DNA of 64,000 nt from Acanthosepion esculentum. Taxonomy: Eukaryota; Mollusca; Cephalopoda; Sepiida; Sepiidae. Shown here in pieces: positions 23,263 through 33,007 of the stretch. Location of the stretch: positions 7,707,203-7,771,202 of the forward strand of contig OZ038480.1 in the NCBI GenBank assembly GCA_964036315.1, read 5' to 3'. The first letter of the stretch is position 1. Each line of letters opens with the position of its first letter. The notes under the pieces are model-generated. The model made no database searches, was not told the DNA's origin, and worked only from the letters and a program-made list of their open reading frames with translations. A program made the translations under genes and the position numbers.

Positions 23263-23867
23263 GAGAGTAGACGCTTCGTCCTAATTAGTCCGATAGTCAC
23301 ACCAGGTGTGCAAATTTACCTGCACCAAAAATTTCAAGGAAGCTCAGAGCTGTTTTTCTGTTGATAAAAATTTACAATGAAATGACAATGTAGTGATACA
23401 AATAAATAAATGCATTTTATTACTAAATAAAGATGTCTTCGGAGCTGAATTTTAGTTTTATTTGAATTGAAATGGGAATCCGAAAAAGAAATTTACATAT
23501 GTCATTAAAAATTTTTTGAACATTTTTTTAAAAATATTGGCACGGTTACTTATTACTCAGCGAACCTTCATTAAACAAAAATAAAAACAACAAATTAAAA
23601 AAATATTTTAAATCTCCAAATTTTGTTCTAGAGTTTTGTTTCAAAGTAAAAAGGTAAATAAAGATTGATTTAAATGATTAAATGGAAGTTGAAAAAGTTA
23701 TGTTTACTTTTTGCTCAGAACATAAAACAAAAATAACATTTATTTACGTAAAAGAAGTAGCTCATGAACTGTCGTAAAAAATCATTTATAAAAGAATACT
23801 TCAAGAAAGTAACTTTTTATTCCATACGATGTTACGAAACTTTGGAGAAATTTTATTTTTATGCTAC
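23263..23867. other. Host gene upstream region, no gene seen
   Basis: AT-rich DNA between the promoter and the LTR at 23868. No coding frame recognised. No plus-strand divergent exon could be supported. Confidence 0.5.
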
Positions 23868-24037
23868 TGTTGTGATATACTAATAGTTCTTTTGTATTCA
23901 TTCATTTACCTTCTATTTATCTGCATACGAACTGTTGTATGATTTCTCGTTGGTTCACGTCACGTGATCTTGTATTTATAAATAACGGTGGGACGCCTCT
24001 TTCTTCCTCTCTGGCGTCCGTTCGTCCATATCTTCTA
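23868..24037 (+). mobile_element. LTR copy (same family as 33008-33180, inverted)
   Basis: It starts TGTTGTGATATACTAATAG, contains the palindromic GTTCACGTCACGTGATC word and a TATA-like TATTTATAAATA, and ends its similarity at CCATATCTTCTA. It matches the complement of 33008-33180 almost base for base over 170 bp. The right side abuts the broken Tx1 RT. No target duplication was found, so its exact end and solo status are unclear. Confidence 0.8.
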
Positions 24038-24069
24038 ACTATGTAACTGGTAACTAGATATGCAATCAT

Positions 24070-24739
24070 CTAGTTTCCCCCCAACACCCTTGCCCTTTTT
24101 CAGCAGCGTGATCACACCCCTGGAAAACCGGCCGGGGAGGGACCCCTGCCGGAACCAGTTGTTGAATACCACAGTCAAAGTCGGGACAAAGATGTGCGAC
24201 AGCCTCGAGTACAATTCATAGGGCAAACCATCCAGACCGGGCGACTTGCCTCTGCCGACCTTCTTCAATGCTGCGTAGACTTCGCCTTCCGTGATCTCTC
24301 CCTCGCAGCTAGCCCCTTCAGTCGGCGAAAGCCGAGGAAAGTCAGCCAAATAGCTGCGAAACTCGTCCTCACGAAGACCAGGCTCCTTGGTAAACCGGCT
24401 CTCGAAATGTCGCCGAAACGCCTCGCACATGTCGTCGGTGGCCCGAAGCGTACGTCCCTCTGGGTTATCGACTTGACGAATGTAACGATCGGAACCTCAA
24501 CGAATCTCTTCCCTGCGCAGATCTGCGCCCATGTTCACAGCTTCGGAAGACATCTTGCTTAACCTATGTCTAATTACCTGGCCCATGTAGCGCTCGCTAT
24601 TCGAACGCTCCACGGCCTCCCTAGCTAAGGCTATCTCTAGGGGATCCCCCCAGCCTCCACCCGGGAAAGACTAGCTCTAAGCGTCTTCACCTTTTCAGCT
24701 CTATCTAGGGCGAGCCGTTTGCTAAATCCGTGGTGAAAG
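24070..24739 (-). pseudogene. Tx1-like ORF2, linker and RT N-terminal part
   Basis: Read on the minus strand from the solo LTR: KRLALDRAEKVKTLRASLSR, then REAVERSNSERYMGQVIRH in another frame, then the open block MCEAFRRHFESRFTKEPGL, FPRLSPTEGASCEGEITEGE, GRGKSPGLDGLPYELYSRL (RT motif 1 region), VFNNWFRQGSLPGRFSRGVI and LLKKGKGVGGKLDD, where Tx1 and related RTs usually continue with YRPI. At least three frameshifts or stops occur, including one base lost at AAACGGCTCGCC. The catalytic YxDD part is absent, so the enzyme cannot function. Confidence 0.85.
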
Positions 24740-24743
24740 ACCT

Positions 24744-25748
24744 TGTTGCGGACCCGATAGCGGTGCAGATCTGGCTTACGAAAATAAGGCCTTGTGCCAG
24801 ACACTACACTCTACTACCGAATCCACAAACAAAGTAAAAAAAAAAAATATAAAGACGTGCTCTTCCCACCGTACAAACGTACACAGTGAAAAGAAGTAGA
24901 CAGGCAAAACAACAAAAGGTTAAGAACAAACATAAATTTTTATTAGAGTTTAACAAGTAGTATGTCTTCAATGAAGACTTTCAGTAAATGTACTGGAAAA
25001 TGTAGTTGAAGAAGAGGCCAAGTAGATTGTCTTCAGTAAGGTACTGAAAATATTGTAGTGAATGAAATTTAATTGTCTTGAGTGAAAACCTTCAGTAAGA
25101 TACTGGAAATATGTAGTTGACAAGATAAGAATCCGCGCCAAAATTCAAATCCAAGATGGCTATTAGCGGGAACGAGTTCTTCGAGAAGAAAGGTTCAGAA
25201 AGTCAGTTGTAATGCATAGCGAACATACGGCAAGGAAAAATACTCACTGCGATAGTTTATAATTGTGAGTGTATGTAGTTCTTTTTAAAGTAACAGGTTC
25301 AGAAAGTATGAGTTCGAAGAATGTGAAAAAATGCTCGTTCATCAGGTTGGAAGTTTTTGAAAGTTCCTGGAAGTTGAGCGGCTCGCTAAAAGATGTTCGC
25401 TTCTGTCATGAAGGTGACGACCGTGTCGTATGTATTAAGATACCGAGACGAGCCATAAGGTCTAGGCAAGGTTTTGCCGAATAAAATGTCTCTGTCAGTA
25501 TATATGTGGTTACCGGCGAGAGACAATTGAGCCAGCCCAGCCGATGGTCAGACGAAAACGGAGGCGACTAATTCTGAAAAGCCAAATTTGCCGTGACGTC
25601 AACGTAAAAGCGCGCGAAAAAAATGAATTCTTCCTCATCTTCGGCTAAGACAACGGTTTACTACTATGACTGACCGAACGTGAGAGGAAGGGGTGAAAAG
25701 TCGCGCGTGCGTCAAAAATGAAGGTGGGGGGGTAGCGTGAATCCCACA
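24744..25748 (-). mobile_element. Solo LTR in the Tx1 endonuclease/RT linker
   Basis: A 1005-bp LTR on the minus strand with TGTGGGATT...GTCCGCAACA ends and the 4-bp target duplication ACCT on both sides (24740-24743 and 25749-25752). A TATA-like CATATATACTG lies near 25500 and a polyadenylation-like AATAAAAATT near 24940 in LTR orientation. The GGGTCCGCAACA end is shared with the solo LTRs at 41825-42604 and 53340-54271, so these are related families. Confidence 0.88.
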
Positions 25749-25752
25749 ACCT

Positions 25753-26616
25753 AATTCGACACTTAAGACGGTCCAACCACCTATTCCCGATAACCGCCCC
25801 CACTAGCTCCCGCTGCACTAAGCTAGTTAGCTGTCCCCGGAAGTCCCGCCTGTCTAGTAAAGACAGATTGAATTTCCAGTAACCAGCCATTCTAGGCCTA
25901 TGGTCTAACGCCACCCGGGCACAAACAAGTTTGTGATCCGAATAGCCTACCCAGTGGAACGTGGGACAATCTATCAAGTCTACGTCGGCTCTTATAACTA
26001 ACATTCTGTCAAGGTAGTTAACTACCTTGTCACAAGGCCAATTAAGAGCCCACGTCCACATTTTCCCTTTGGGGTGATCGACCCAGTATCTATCAACGAG
26101 ACCAAAATCGTCGATCAGATCAACCAGGCTACGATCGCCCCTTCTCCCACTAGCACCCCTCCCCCTATCTAACTTGGGGTCCTGGATGGCATTCCAGTCC
26201 CCCATTAGTACTAGGCGCGTTGAATCCACTAGGAAAGGCCCCAACCGCCGAAAAAACGAAACCCGCTCCTCCCGGTCGTTGGGCTCATAAACCGCAACGA
26301 CTCGGAACGAACCACTTTTCACGGCAATATCGGCCACGATCAACCGGCCCTCGGCATCGGTATGCACAAGGTTCACCTTCGCATCTAGAGTCCGCTTCAC
26401 CAGCAAAGAAACTCCTCTGGCAACCCGGTCCCCATATGCTGAATAGACGACAAAGTCGTTAGACAGCACACATGCATCGGAATTGCAAACAAAGTGGGTT
26501 TCTTCGATCGCGGCGACATCCACACCAAAGGACAAGAGATCCCGGAGCAGGCGGGCCGCCTTACTCCGATTCCTCAGGCCATTCACATTCAGCGTAGCTA
26601 TCTTGATAGACATCAT
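25753..26616 (-). pseudogene. Tx1-like ORF2, apurinic endonuclease domain
   Basis: The ATG at 26616 starts MMSIKIATLNVNGLRNRSKA, the exonuclease-endonuclease-phosphatase fold used by LINEs to nick target DNA. Metal-binding and catalytic motifs are present in order: LNVNGL (Asn), IEETHF (Glu), VVAVYEPND (Tyr), LMGDWNAIQD (Asp and Asn), and WVGYSDHKLVCARV (Asp-His). The domain is therefore intact to LKCRIR, where the solo LTR cuts it; the reading that continues to 25645 (LWDSRYPPTF...) is LTR sequence. The start codon directly follows the stop of the upstream frame (TAG ATG), in the same frame. Confidence 0.9.
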
Positions 26617-27362
26617 CTAAGTCTGCAAAAATAAAAAGAATAAGAGCAATAACCTACTCACATACCGGGTGGAAATCCGAAGATGACAGGACCCCGACGG
26701 ATTGTCCCATGCTCCCTGTGCCCAATCAGCCATCATACGACCGTCCATGACAATACCGCCGACGTCCGAGGGGTAGGTTAGTTTGATAGCCCTATAGAGA
26801 GAGGGATGGAGTAGCACAGGGATCCTCCCAGAACAAAAATGTCTCAACTTTTTGAGGTTTTAATTTTCAAGTTCAAATACCCTTAAGTTTGTGTAGGCCT
26901 CTTTGGCCTCAAAAAGGTGGCTCCAAACTTTGAGGTAGCCCCCGGTATCCCTCACTAAGGTAATCACTCCAGGGGCGGGAGGAAAATTCTGGGGGTCCTC
27001 CACAGACTTGCCGTCGACCTTGTCCATCTTTAGTAAAAGTCCCAAAAGGGCTCGTTTTTGTTTTGAAATGTTTCTTTTTACTTCTTCCCGGTCAACCTTG
27101 CAAATAGCTTCGGGACCCGGGAACCTTTTCTTTTTCTTAATCTCCCTTGCTGGGTGTGGAGGGGAAGAAGTGGATGTATGAGGTGGGGTGGCGATGGAGC
27201 TGGGTGAGGAATTTGAGGGAGAGGGGGAAGAAGCACGGACAGGGGAAGCAGAGTGACATCTTGTGGCTGTTGCATCATGGGTTGGCCAAGTAGGCATGGA
27301 AAGGAACCTGGTTTTGTCCGAGTGCCTCTCCGCCCTACTTCGGCTGGCACGTTTCTCCAATG
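26617..27362 (-). pseudogene. Tx1-like ORF1, C-terminal part
   Basis: Second part of ORF1, separated from the first by the Gypsy element. From 27362 the frame gives DPLEKRASRSRAERHSDK (first codon shared with the other side), a Ser/Pro-rich linker, then KKKKRFPGPEAICKVDREE and GGYLKVWSHLFEAKEAY and a TAA at 26862-26860. The same frame continues for about 80 codons past this TAA (NLKKLRHFCSGRIPVLLHP, then IVMDGRMMADWAQGAWDNP) to a TAG just before the ORF2 ATG. The TAA may be a simple nonsense mutation. Confidence 0.75.
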
Positions 27363-27367
27363 GATCT

Positions 27368-27606
27368 TGTAATAGACGTAACAGTGACCTACCAGAAACA
27401 AAATGAATTCGCTGCCTCGCTTTCGGAGATTCGGTCGCGCGTGCGTACACTACTGCTATTTTGTTTATGCAGCAGACTTATTTGAAGAAGAGAAGAACGC
27501 TAGCCGTTAAAGAACGAGGCGAGTGGTCGCGTGGATTATTGATCTTCTAGGCGTCTGTGAGACGAGAAGTATTGTGGAAAAACAGAGCGACAAGATATTC
27601 AGTACA
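27368..27606 (+). repeat. 5' LTR of the Gypsy element
   Basis: It matches 31266-31516 except for about seven substitutions and 12 missing bases after GCTGCCTCGC. It starts TGTAATAGACG and ends CAGTACA. The following AGCTATTTCGG is not a classic TGG-type primer-binding site. Confidence 0.93.
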
Positions 27607-27622
27607 AGCTATTTCGGCCGAT

Positions 27623-28362
27623 ATGGACGGCCGGTTTGATTTTAAAATTATCTCAGAGTTTGACGTGACTGGATCTGTGGTTGAATGGCTCGAGAAGTTG
27701 GAATTGGTGTGCGACCTATCGGGAGTGAAGCGGCGTGATCGTGTCATCCCTCTTCGCCTAACCGGGGGAGCATTCACGGTTTACCAGCAACTATCTGCGG
27801 AAGAGAAATCGAACGCGGCTCGAATCAAGGGAGCATTGATGACAGCATTTGCCCTTGATAAATTCACGGCGTACGAACAATTCCAGGCACGTGTATTGCG
27901 TCCGGGTGAGATGTGGATGTATATTTAGCAGATCTACGGAAGCTGTCCGTCCTTTTTGGAGGAGTACCAGACAATGCGATGGCATGCGTGTTCGTGCGGG
28001 GGCTTCCTGGTCCTGTGAAAAGGCTCCTGCGGTCCTCGGCCAGGGCGGATGATATGTCTCTCGAGGAGCTATTGGCCCGAGCTCGGGCAATCATAAAGGA
28101 CGAAACAGCAGAGAGGGAACCGATCATCGCTGCAGTGCAGCCCTCCCAGACTCCTCGGTCTTCCCCAGACATAGACCCAATTGTCACATGCTATGAATGT
28201 AATGGGCCCAATCACTTCGCGAGGGACTGCGTGAAGAGGCGAAGGGCAACTAACGCGCGTTGCTATCGATGCAACAAGACTGGTCGTGTGGCAAAAAATT
28301 GTCCGGGAAACGGAGGTGGGGACGAGACTTCAGCGCCGGTCCACTCCCCACACAGCAAGTAA
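27623..28362 (+). pseudogene. Gypsy gag (capsid and zinc knuckles)
   Basis: Gag would package the element RNA. The frame starts MDGRFDFKIISEFD and gives a capsid-like domain (VVEWLEKLELVCDLSGVKRR, then GGAFTVYQQLSAEEK, then LDKFTAYEQFQARVLRPGE). A one-base frameshift near 27915 precedes DVYLADLRKLSVLFGGVPD and ARADDMSLEELLARARAI. The first zinc knuckle CYECNGPNHFARDC is a correct CX2CX4HX4C; the second, CYRCNKTGRVAKNC, has Arg for the His ligand. The frame ends at 28362 and overlaps the protease frame, which is -1 relative to it. Confidence 0.88.
28293..28299 (+). promoter_or_regulatory. Candidate -1 ribosomal frameshift heptamer
   Basis: In the gag frame (gca aaa aat) the heptamer A AAA AAT has the X XXY YYZ form of -1 slippery sites, and the protease-RT frame is -1 relative to gag. 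It lies inside the second zinc knuckle codons with a GC-rich stretch just downstream. Function is inferred. Confidence 0.4.
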
Positions 28363-29490
28363 AATCGGTGCTACCCATCATTACTGTGTGTGTTGACGGC
28401 ACACCATGCTCGGCTCTCCTTGACTCTGGGTGCTCACGATCAATCTTGAGCGCGAGTTTATGTCGGTCTTGGTCGAAGCAGGATATGGCGGTATCTACAT
28501 TAAACGGAGTTACGTAGGTTTGCTGTGGAAGGGGCACTGTCAGAATTTGCGCAGCAACCGGTAATGCTGCTACAATCGATGTGCTGGTTATGCGAGGGAA
28601 GCCCCTGGATTTCGACCTGTTGCTTGGCATCGATGCCATTAAGGCACTCGGTGGAGTTCGCATCACGCAGCATGGAAGCGTGGAGTTTGAAAAACCACGG
28701 TCCGTCTGTGCAGCGATTCGTATTAGCGAGGCCGATTTCAGTGCAAAATTCAATGAACGACAGAGAGTTTGGGTCGCAGCCTGGAAGTGGTCGTCAGGTA
28801 ATGTACCAGGGAAACTTCAGAATCGGATCTCTGAATATCCGGTATCCAGCGAGATGAGAGAGGAGTACGAGCATGAATTGCAAACATGGATGGACAATGG
28901 TTGGTTGGTGCCGTATAGTGACGAGGAGTTTGGCTCGCCCAAGGGACTGATACCGCTGATGGCCGTGCTGCAGACTAGCAAGCATAAGGTGCGTCCTGTG
29001 ATGGACTATCGGGAACTGAATACCTACGTTGACACAGTCACAGGCGCCGCTGATGTTTGCGCAGAAAAACTGCGAGACTGGAGACAGCAGGGTACGAACG
29101 TGTCCATTCTGGACCTCAGGAAAGCATACCTACAGATCCATGTTGAAAAATCTCTGTGGCCATACCAAACAGTTATGTTTAAAGGGAAGCGATATTGTTT
29201 GACCAGGCTGGGGTTCGGCCTGAATGTAGCGCCCCTGATAATGCGAGCTGTGCTCAAGGCGGCGTTAGCACAGAATGAAACTGTAAATAGAGCAACGTCG
29301 TCATATGTTGACGCTATATATATTAACGAGGATGTGGCGTCGGCGGAATCTGTGAGGAAACATCTCGAGCTCTACGGACTGACGAGCAAATCTCCAGAGA
29401 AGTTAGAGGACGGAGCTAGAGTGCTGGGGCTAGACGTATGGAAGGAACAGGGTCGACTGCGATGGCGACGAGGAGGTAGAATGGTAAACG
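28300..29490 (+). pseudogene. Gypsy protease and reverse transcriptase
   Basis: The aspartic protease motif is LLDSGCSRSIL (DSG) after VLPIITVCVDGTPC. A TAG at about 28515 interrupts the frame, which continues in the same phase with VLVMRGKPLDFDLLLGIDA. RT follows: RPVMDYRELNTYVD, NVSILDLRKAYLQIHVEKSL (motif A, Asp), LTRLGFGLNVAPLIM (motif B), and motif C as SSYVDAIYINED. Here the second Asp of the YxDD box is Ala (gct), so metal binding and polymerisation would fail. The connection continues to ARVLGLDVWKEQGRLRWRR, after which a frameshift near 29490 moves to the RNase H frame. Confidence 0.92.
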
Positions 29491-30804
29491 GCCCTAATGT
29501 GTGGCCAGCTGGTGGGACACTTCCCCGTGTGTGGATGGCTGCGAGTGGCGACAGGCTTCATCAAACGTCGAGCCACTGCCGTAACGCAAAACTGGGACGA
29601 AAAAATTTGTGATGCTCCCCTGGAACGTATGATAACGGACACCCTCGCCCGGGCACAGCAACTGGATCCCGCACAGGGAGAATGGTGCGTGAATACGAAG
29701 GAGCTAGACGTATGGGTGGACGCGAGTTCGCTGGCTGTAGGAGTAGCGCTCGAGGCTAAGGGAGCCATCATCGAGGACGCATGCTGGCTACGGCCGATAA
29801 AAAACACCCAGCATATCAATGTGGCTGAACTAGATGCCGTGCTAAAAGGCACCAACCTCGCGCTAAAATGGCAGGCTACGGTATTACACGTGAACAAAGA
29901 CTCCCTCTGCGTGTACCATTGGGTGACTAATGCCCTTACGGGAAAGTCTCGGCTGAACACCAAGGCTGCTAGCGAGATGCTCATAAGGCGAAGACTTGAA
30001 ACTCTAACTTCCCTTGTGAAAGAGTACAACCTTTCGGTTGACATAGCGCTGGTTAGATCCAACCAGAACCGAGCTGACTCGCTGACTAGAGTTCCCCAGA
30101 GGTGGTTCAACAATGTGAAGGAAATCGAACCTGTTCAGCCAGTATGTGCTTTTGCCGTAGGAAACCCGAGCCCTGCTCAGTTAACTGAGATTCATCGACA
30201 CAGCGGGCACCCTGGAGTTAAACGGACACTATATTTCGCACGTAGGATCAACCCGTCCGTGTCGAAAGCAGCAGTGAGATCGGTCATTCGGAGTTGTGAA
30301 CAGTGTCAGTCAATAGATCCAGCTTCTGTGCGATGGCAGAAGGGAGAGCTCAGTGTGAGTGAAACGTGGAGCCGTCTAGGCATGGACATTACGCACTATA
30401 ACGGTCGCCATTTTTTGACTCTGGTCGATTGCGGCCCCACACGGTTTTCGATCTGGCGGCCGTTAGTTCGGCAAGACGCTGCACACGTAATCCGGCAATT
30501 GGAGTCGGTGTTTTTCGAACGTGGTGCCCCAGTGGAGATACTGGCTGATAATGACACTGCATTCCGCAGTCAGCAATTCAAACAATTCATGGAAGAATGG
30601 GGCGTCCGATTCCGACCACGCTGCGCGTACAAACCATCTGGAAATGGTATTGTAGAGAGGTGTCATCGGACAATCAAACGGATTGCTGCGCGAAAGAGCT
30701 GCCCTATCATGGAGGCCGTGTATTGGTATAACATCACACCCAGGGATGACGTGTCTGCCTCTTCCGCACCCGCCAATTTGCTGCATTCGTACAAATTCGA
30801 ATAA
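29491..30804 (+). pseudogene. Gypsy RNase H and integrase
   Basis: The frame begins in CGQLVGHFPVCGWLRVA and runs open for over 430 codons. RNase H residues are visible: LDVWVDASSLAVGVALE (Asp), INVAELDAVLKG (Glu), NKDSLCVYHW (Asp) and NRADSLTR (Asp). Integrase starts with an HHCC zinc site (HRHSGHPGVKRT ... CEQC), then the DDE triad in GMDITHYNGRHFLTLV, ILADNDTAFRSQQF and GNGIVERCHRTIKRIAARK. All catalytic residues of both domains appear intact, in contrast to the RT. Ends at 30804 because of a one-base shift. Confidence 0.93.
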
Positions 30805-31304
30805 AAGGAATTGACGTTGCGCCCTCGCCTAGCCGGGCGACTTCAACTCTGTATAAAGAAGGAGACGCAGTCTGGGTAAAAAATCCACACGCGCGCTGCA
30901 CGTCAAAGTTTGTGAAAGGTCGTGTCACGGGGATAAACAGTCCACAATCGATAGTCATCGACGGGATACCGCGACACGTGGGAGATATACGTCCACGGCT
31001 CACTTCATTGTTGCCAGCGGATGATGGCGGTGACACAACGTCAGGGAGTCATGAATGGCAAGAACCAAGCAGCAGCGACACCCCGTCTGAGAGCGAGGAA
31101 GGAGTAGACTTGACCCGTATTGATCCCCCGGAATATGATTCATACCAGGACACATCTGACGATTCAGCCGGGGAGGAAGACATGGTTATACCACCGCGAA
31201 GGAGTGCAAGGGTGAGACGACCAGCTCCTCACTGTCATTTATGTGATCATACGATCAGCGGGGAGTGTAATAGACGTAACAGTGACCTACCAGGAACAAA
31301 ATGA
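30805..31304 (+). pseudogene. Gypsy pol C-terminal tail
   Basis: After a frameshift at about 30800 the reading resumes with STLYKEGDAVWVKNPHARC, TGINSPQSIVIDGIPRHVGD (the SH3-like region that usually follows Gypsy integrase) and an acidic tail (SSSDTPSESEEGVDLT), then a basic RRSARVRRPAPHCHLC. The stop at 31304 lies inside the 3' LTR. Confidence 0.8.
31255..31265 (+). promoter_or_regulatory. Polypurine tract of the Gypsy element
   Basis: A short purine-rich run (AGCGGGGAG) lies immediately before the 3' LTR start at 31266, the place of the plus-strand primer in LTR retrotransposons. Confidence 0.6.
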
Positions 31305-31516
31305 ATTCGCTGCCTCGCGTGTTGAACTATTTTCGGAGATTCGGTCGCGCGTGCGTACACTACTGCCATTTTGTTTCTGCAGCAGACTTATTTGAAGAAG
31401 AGAAGACCGCTAGCCGTTAAAGAACGAGGCGAGTGGTCGCGTGGATTATTGTTCTTCTAGGCGTCTGTGAGACGAGAAGTATTGTGGAAAAACAGAGCGA
31501 CAAGAATTTCAGTACA
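31266..31516 (+). repeat. 3' LTR of the Gypsy element
   Basis: Starts TGTAATAGACG and ends CAGTACA, followed by the GATCT target duplication at 31517-31521. It keeps 12 bases that the 5' LTR has lost. Confidence 0.93.
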
Positions 31517-32279
31517 GATCTATGTCCTCTTCCTCCTCCCTAATCCTCTTCAAAGAGGCAGTGCGTGGCGGAGGCATTTTCTCCACCTCCATTTCAGAGT
31601 CGGAGTTTTGCTGCTGTTGCTTCTCTGCTCGTCGCTTCTTTTCTTCTTTTTTGCTCTTCTTTGGCGATTTTGGTTGTTGTCGTGGTGGTGGCGATTTCTG
31701 CTGCGCTTGTTTTTGTTGTTGCAGCTGGGGTTTTGATTGCTGCTGCCGTTTCCCCTCCTCGTTTGGTTTCTCCTGTTGCTCCTGTGGTGGAGATCCCTGG
31801 CTTTTCGGAGAGGATGAGCTTTTTGATGCCTTGTCTCTCCTGACCTCCGTCCATTCGTTATTGGAGGTCTTTGTTGCTGTTTCTACTGCTGCTACTGGTG
31901 CTGGTGTTGTTGGTGCTGTCGTCGTCGGTTGCATTTGGGGTTGTTGTGCTGTCTTCTTGCCAGGGCACTCCTTTGACATGTGCCCCAAGTCGGGGCATGT
32001 CCAACAACACGGTTTTCTTCCTTCGACCACTACGAGCATCCTCGTCTTCCGGCATGTCAAGATGTTTGGGATGTCTGCAAAATTCTCTCTGTTGAGTGTA
32101 ATTTGGAGTACAATATCTCCAGTGGCAATGCCCGCCTTGCTAATGACCGCACAGACCTCGTTCACTTCACCATACTTGGCGAAAAAGGCTCCTATGCGGT
32201 CCTCACTAATGTCGGCTGGTACTCCATGCACCGTCACTCGAGTTTTACGCGTTCCCATATACTCTGTCTGCATTCTCAA
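31517..32279 (-). pseudogene. Tx1-like ORF1, N-terminal part
   Basis: The frame starts MRMQTEYMGTRKTRVTVHGV at 32279 and continues with an RRM-like region (ISEDRIGAFFAKYGEVNEVC), a CCHC knuckle (CCWTCPDLGHMSKEC, CX2CX4HX4C) and a long Gln/Pro/Lys-rich low-complexity tail ending REEEEDID at the Gypsy insertion. ORF1 proteins of Tx1-like LINEs bind the LINE RNA. Length to the breakpoint is about 254 codons; with the part at 27362-26860 it makes 421 codons. No stop or frameshift is seen in this half. Confidence 0.88.
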
Positions 32280-32990
32280 ATTGGGTGACTGAGGCGAGCT
32301 TGGTTCATTTAAACAGGGCTAGCCTTGATTTTCTCTTCTAGGTCAACCTATGCCACATCGGGGTGGTTTCCTGTAGAGCCCTCCCCTTGGTTAGGTTAGA
32401 CAAGCTTTAGTGTACCTAGTTAATGTGAGTAAGTGTTGTTCCCGGCCACATCTTTGGTTATGATCCAGGTTGTGATTCCCAACCTCCCCAGTTTGTTTTG
32501 GCCCCTTTTTATCTCGTCTGGGTCAGCTTTATATTTTCTCATTTTTTATGATTTTCTATCTTTTTCCCACTCCCTTAGCGAGAGATCTTCTTGATTTTGT
32601 CCCATGGGCAAAATACAACGGTCTCTCTGTTTTTGAGGGTTGGACGGGCCATACTAACATTAGTTAGATTTAATTTGATTTGTGTTAATATTTCAGTTTG
32701 TTACTGGGTTCATCTCCCTCCCCTCTCATTTTTTCATCACAGATTTTTATATATATTTTACTATCATTACATTTTTATGACATGGGGCGCGTTTTGTAGG
32801 TCCCCCCTAGAGAGGATGTTGTATTATGGTGCATGGAGGATTGATTGGTGATGGACGAGTTCTTGTGGTGAATGGGTAAATTGTAATGAGTGAATGGGTC
32901 GTGAATCGGATTAGCTAGGTATAAGATAGTTAGTGTGGACCAGCTTTAACCCCTCCCCTTTTTTCGGCCTTGTGCTACAATTATGTAATT
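32280..32990 (-). other. Tx1-like 5' untranslated region (probable)
   Basis: Upstream of ORF1 on the minus strand, with no coding similarity. It contains a palindromic TTACATAATT motif near the left edge of the LTR at 33008. Assignment rests on position only. Confidence 0.45.
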
Positions 32991-33007
32991 TTTACATAAT
33001 AAATATC

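Larger units (their letters stand above)
27368..31516 (+). mobile_element. Gypsy-type LTR retrotransposon, complete but inactive
   Basis: A 4149-bp element with LTRs of 239 bp (27368-27606) and 251 bp (31266-31516), both TGTAATAG...CAGTACA, and the 5-bp duplication GATCT (27363-27367 and 31517-31521). Internal order is gag, protease, RT, RNase H, integrase: Ty3/Gypsy. The LTRs differ at roughly seven positions plus a 12-base gap, so the insertion is not very recent. Four frame disruptions in the coding part and a mutated RT active site make it dead. It sits antisense in Tx1 ORF1. Confidence 0.95.
24070..32990 (-). mobile_element. Tx1-like LINE, split by a Gypsy element and a solo LTR
   Basis: On the minus strand the order is 5' untranslated region (about 32990-32280), ORF1 (32279-31517 continuing at 27362), ORF2 endonuclease (26616-25753) and RT start (24735-24080). 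The RT ends just after GVGGKLDD, before the catalytic palm, where an LTR copy abuts. Without the Gypsy element (4149 bp) and solo LTR (1005 bp) and their target duplications about 3.8 kb of LINE remain. It is higher in GC than the flanks. The 5' border near 32990 is set only by the neighbouring LTR. Confidence 0.85.

Noticed and set aside
31522..32292. Plus-strand 256-codon frame rich in Cys, Ser and Phe
   Set aside because: It is the mirror of Tx1 ORF1 (CCHC knuckle, RRM-like block), which is the meaningful strand.
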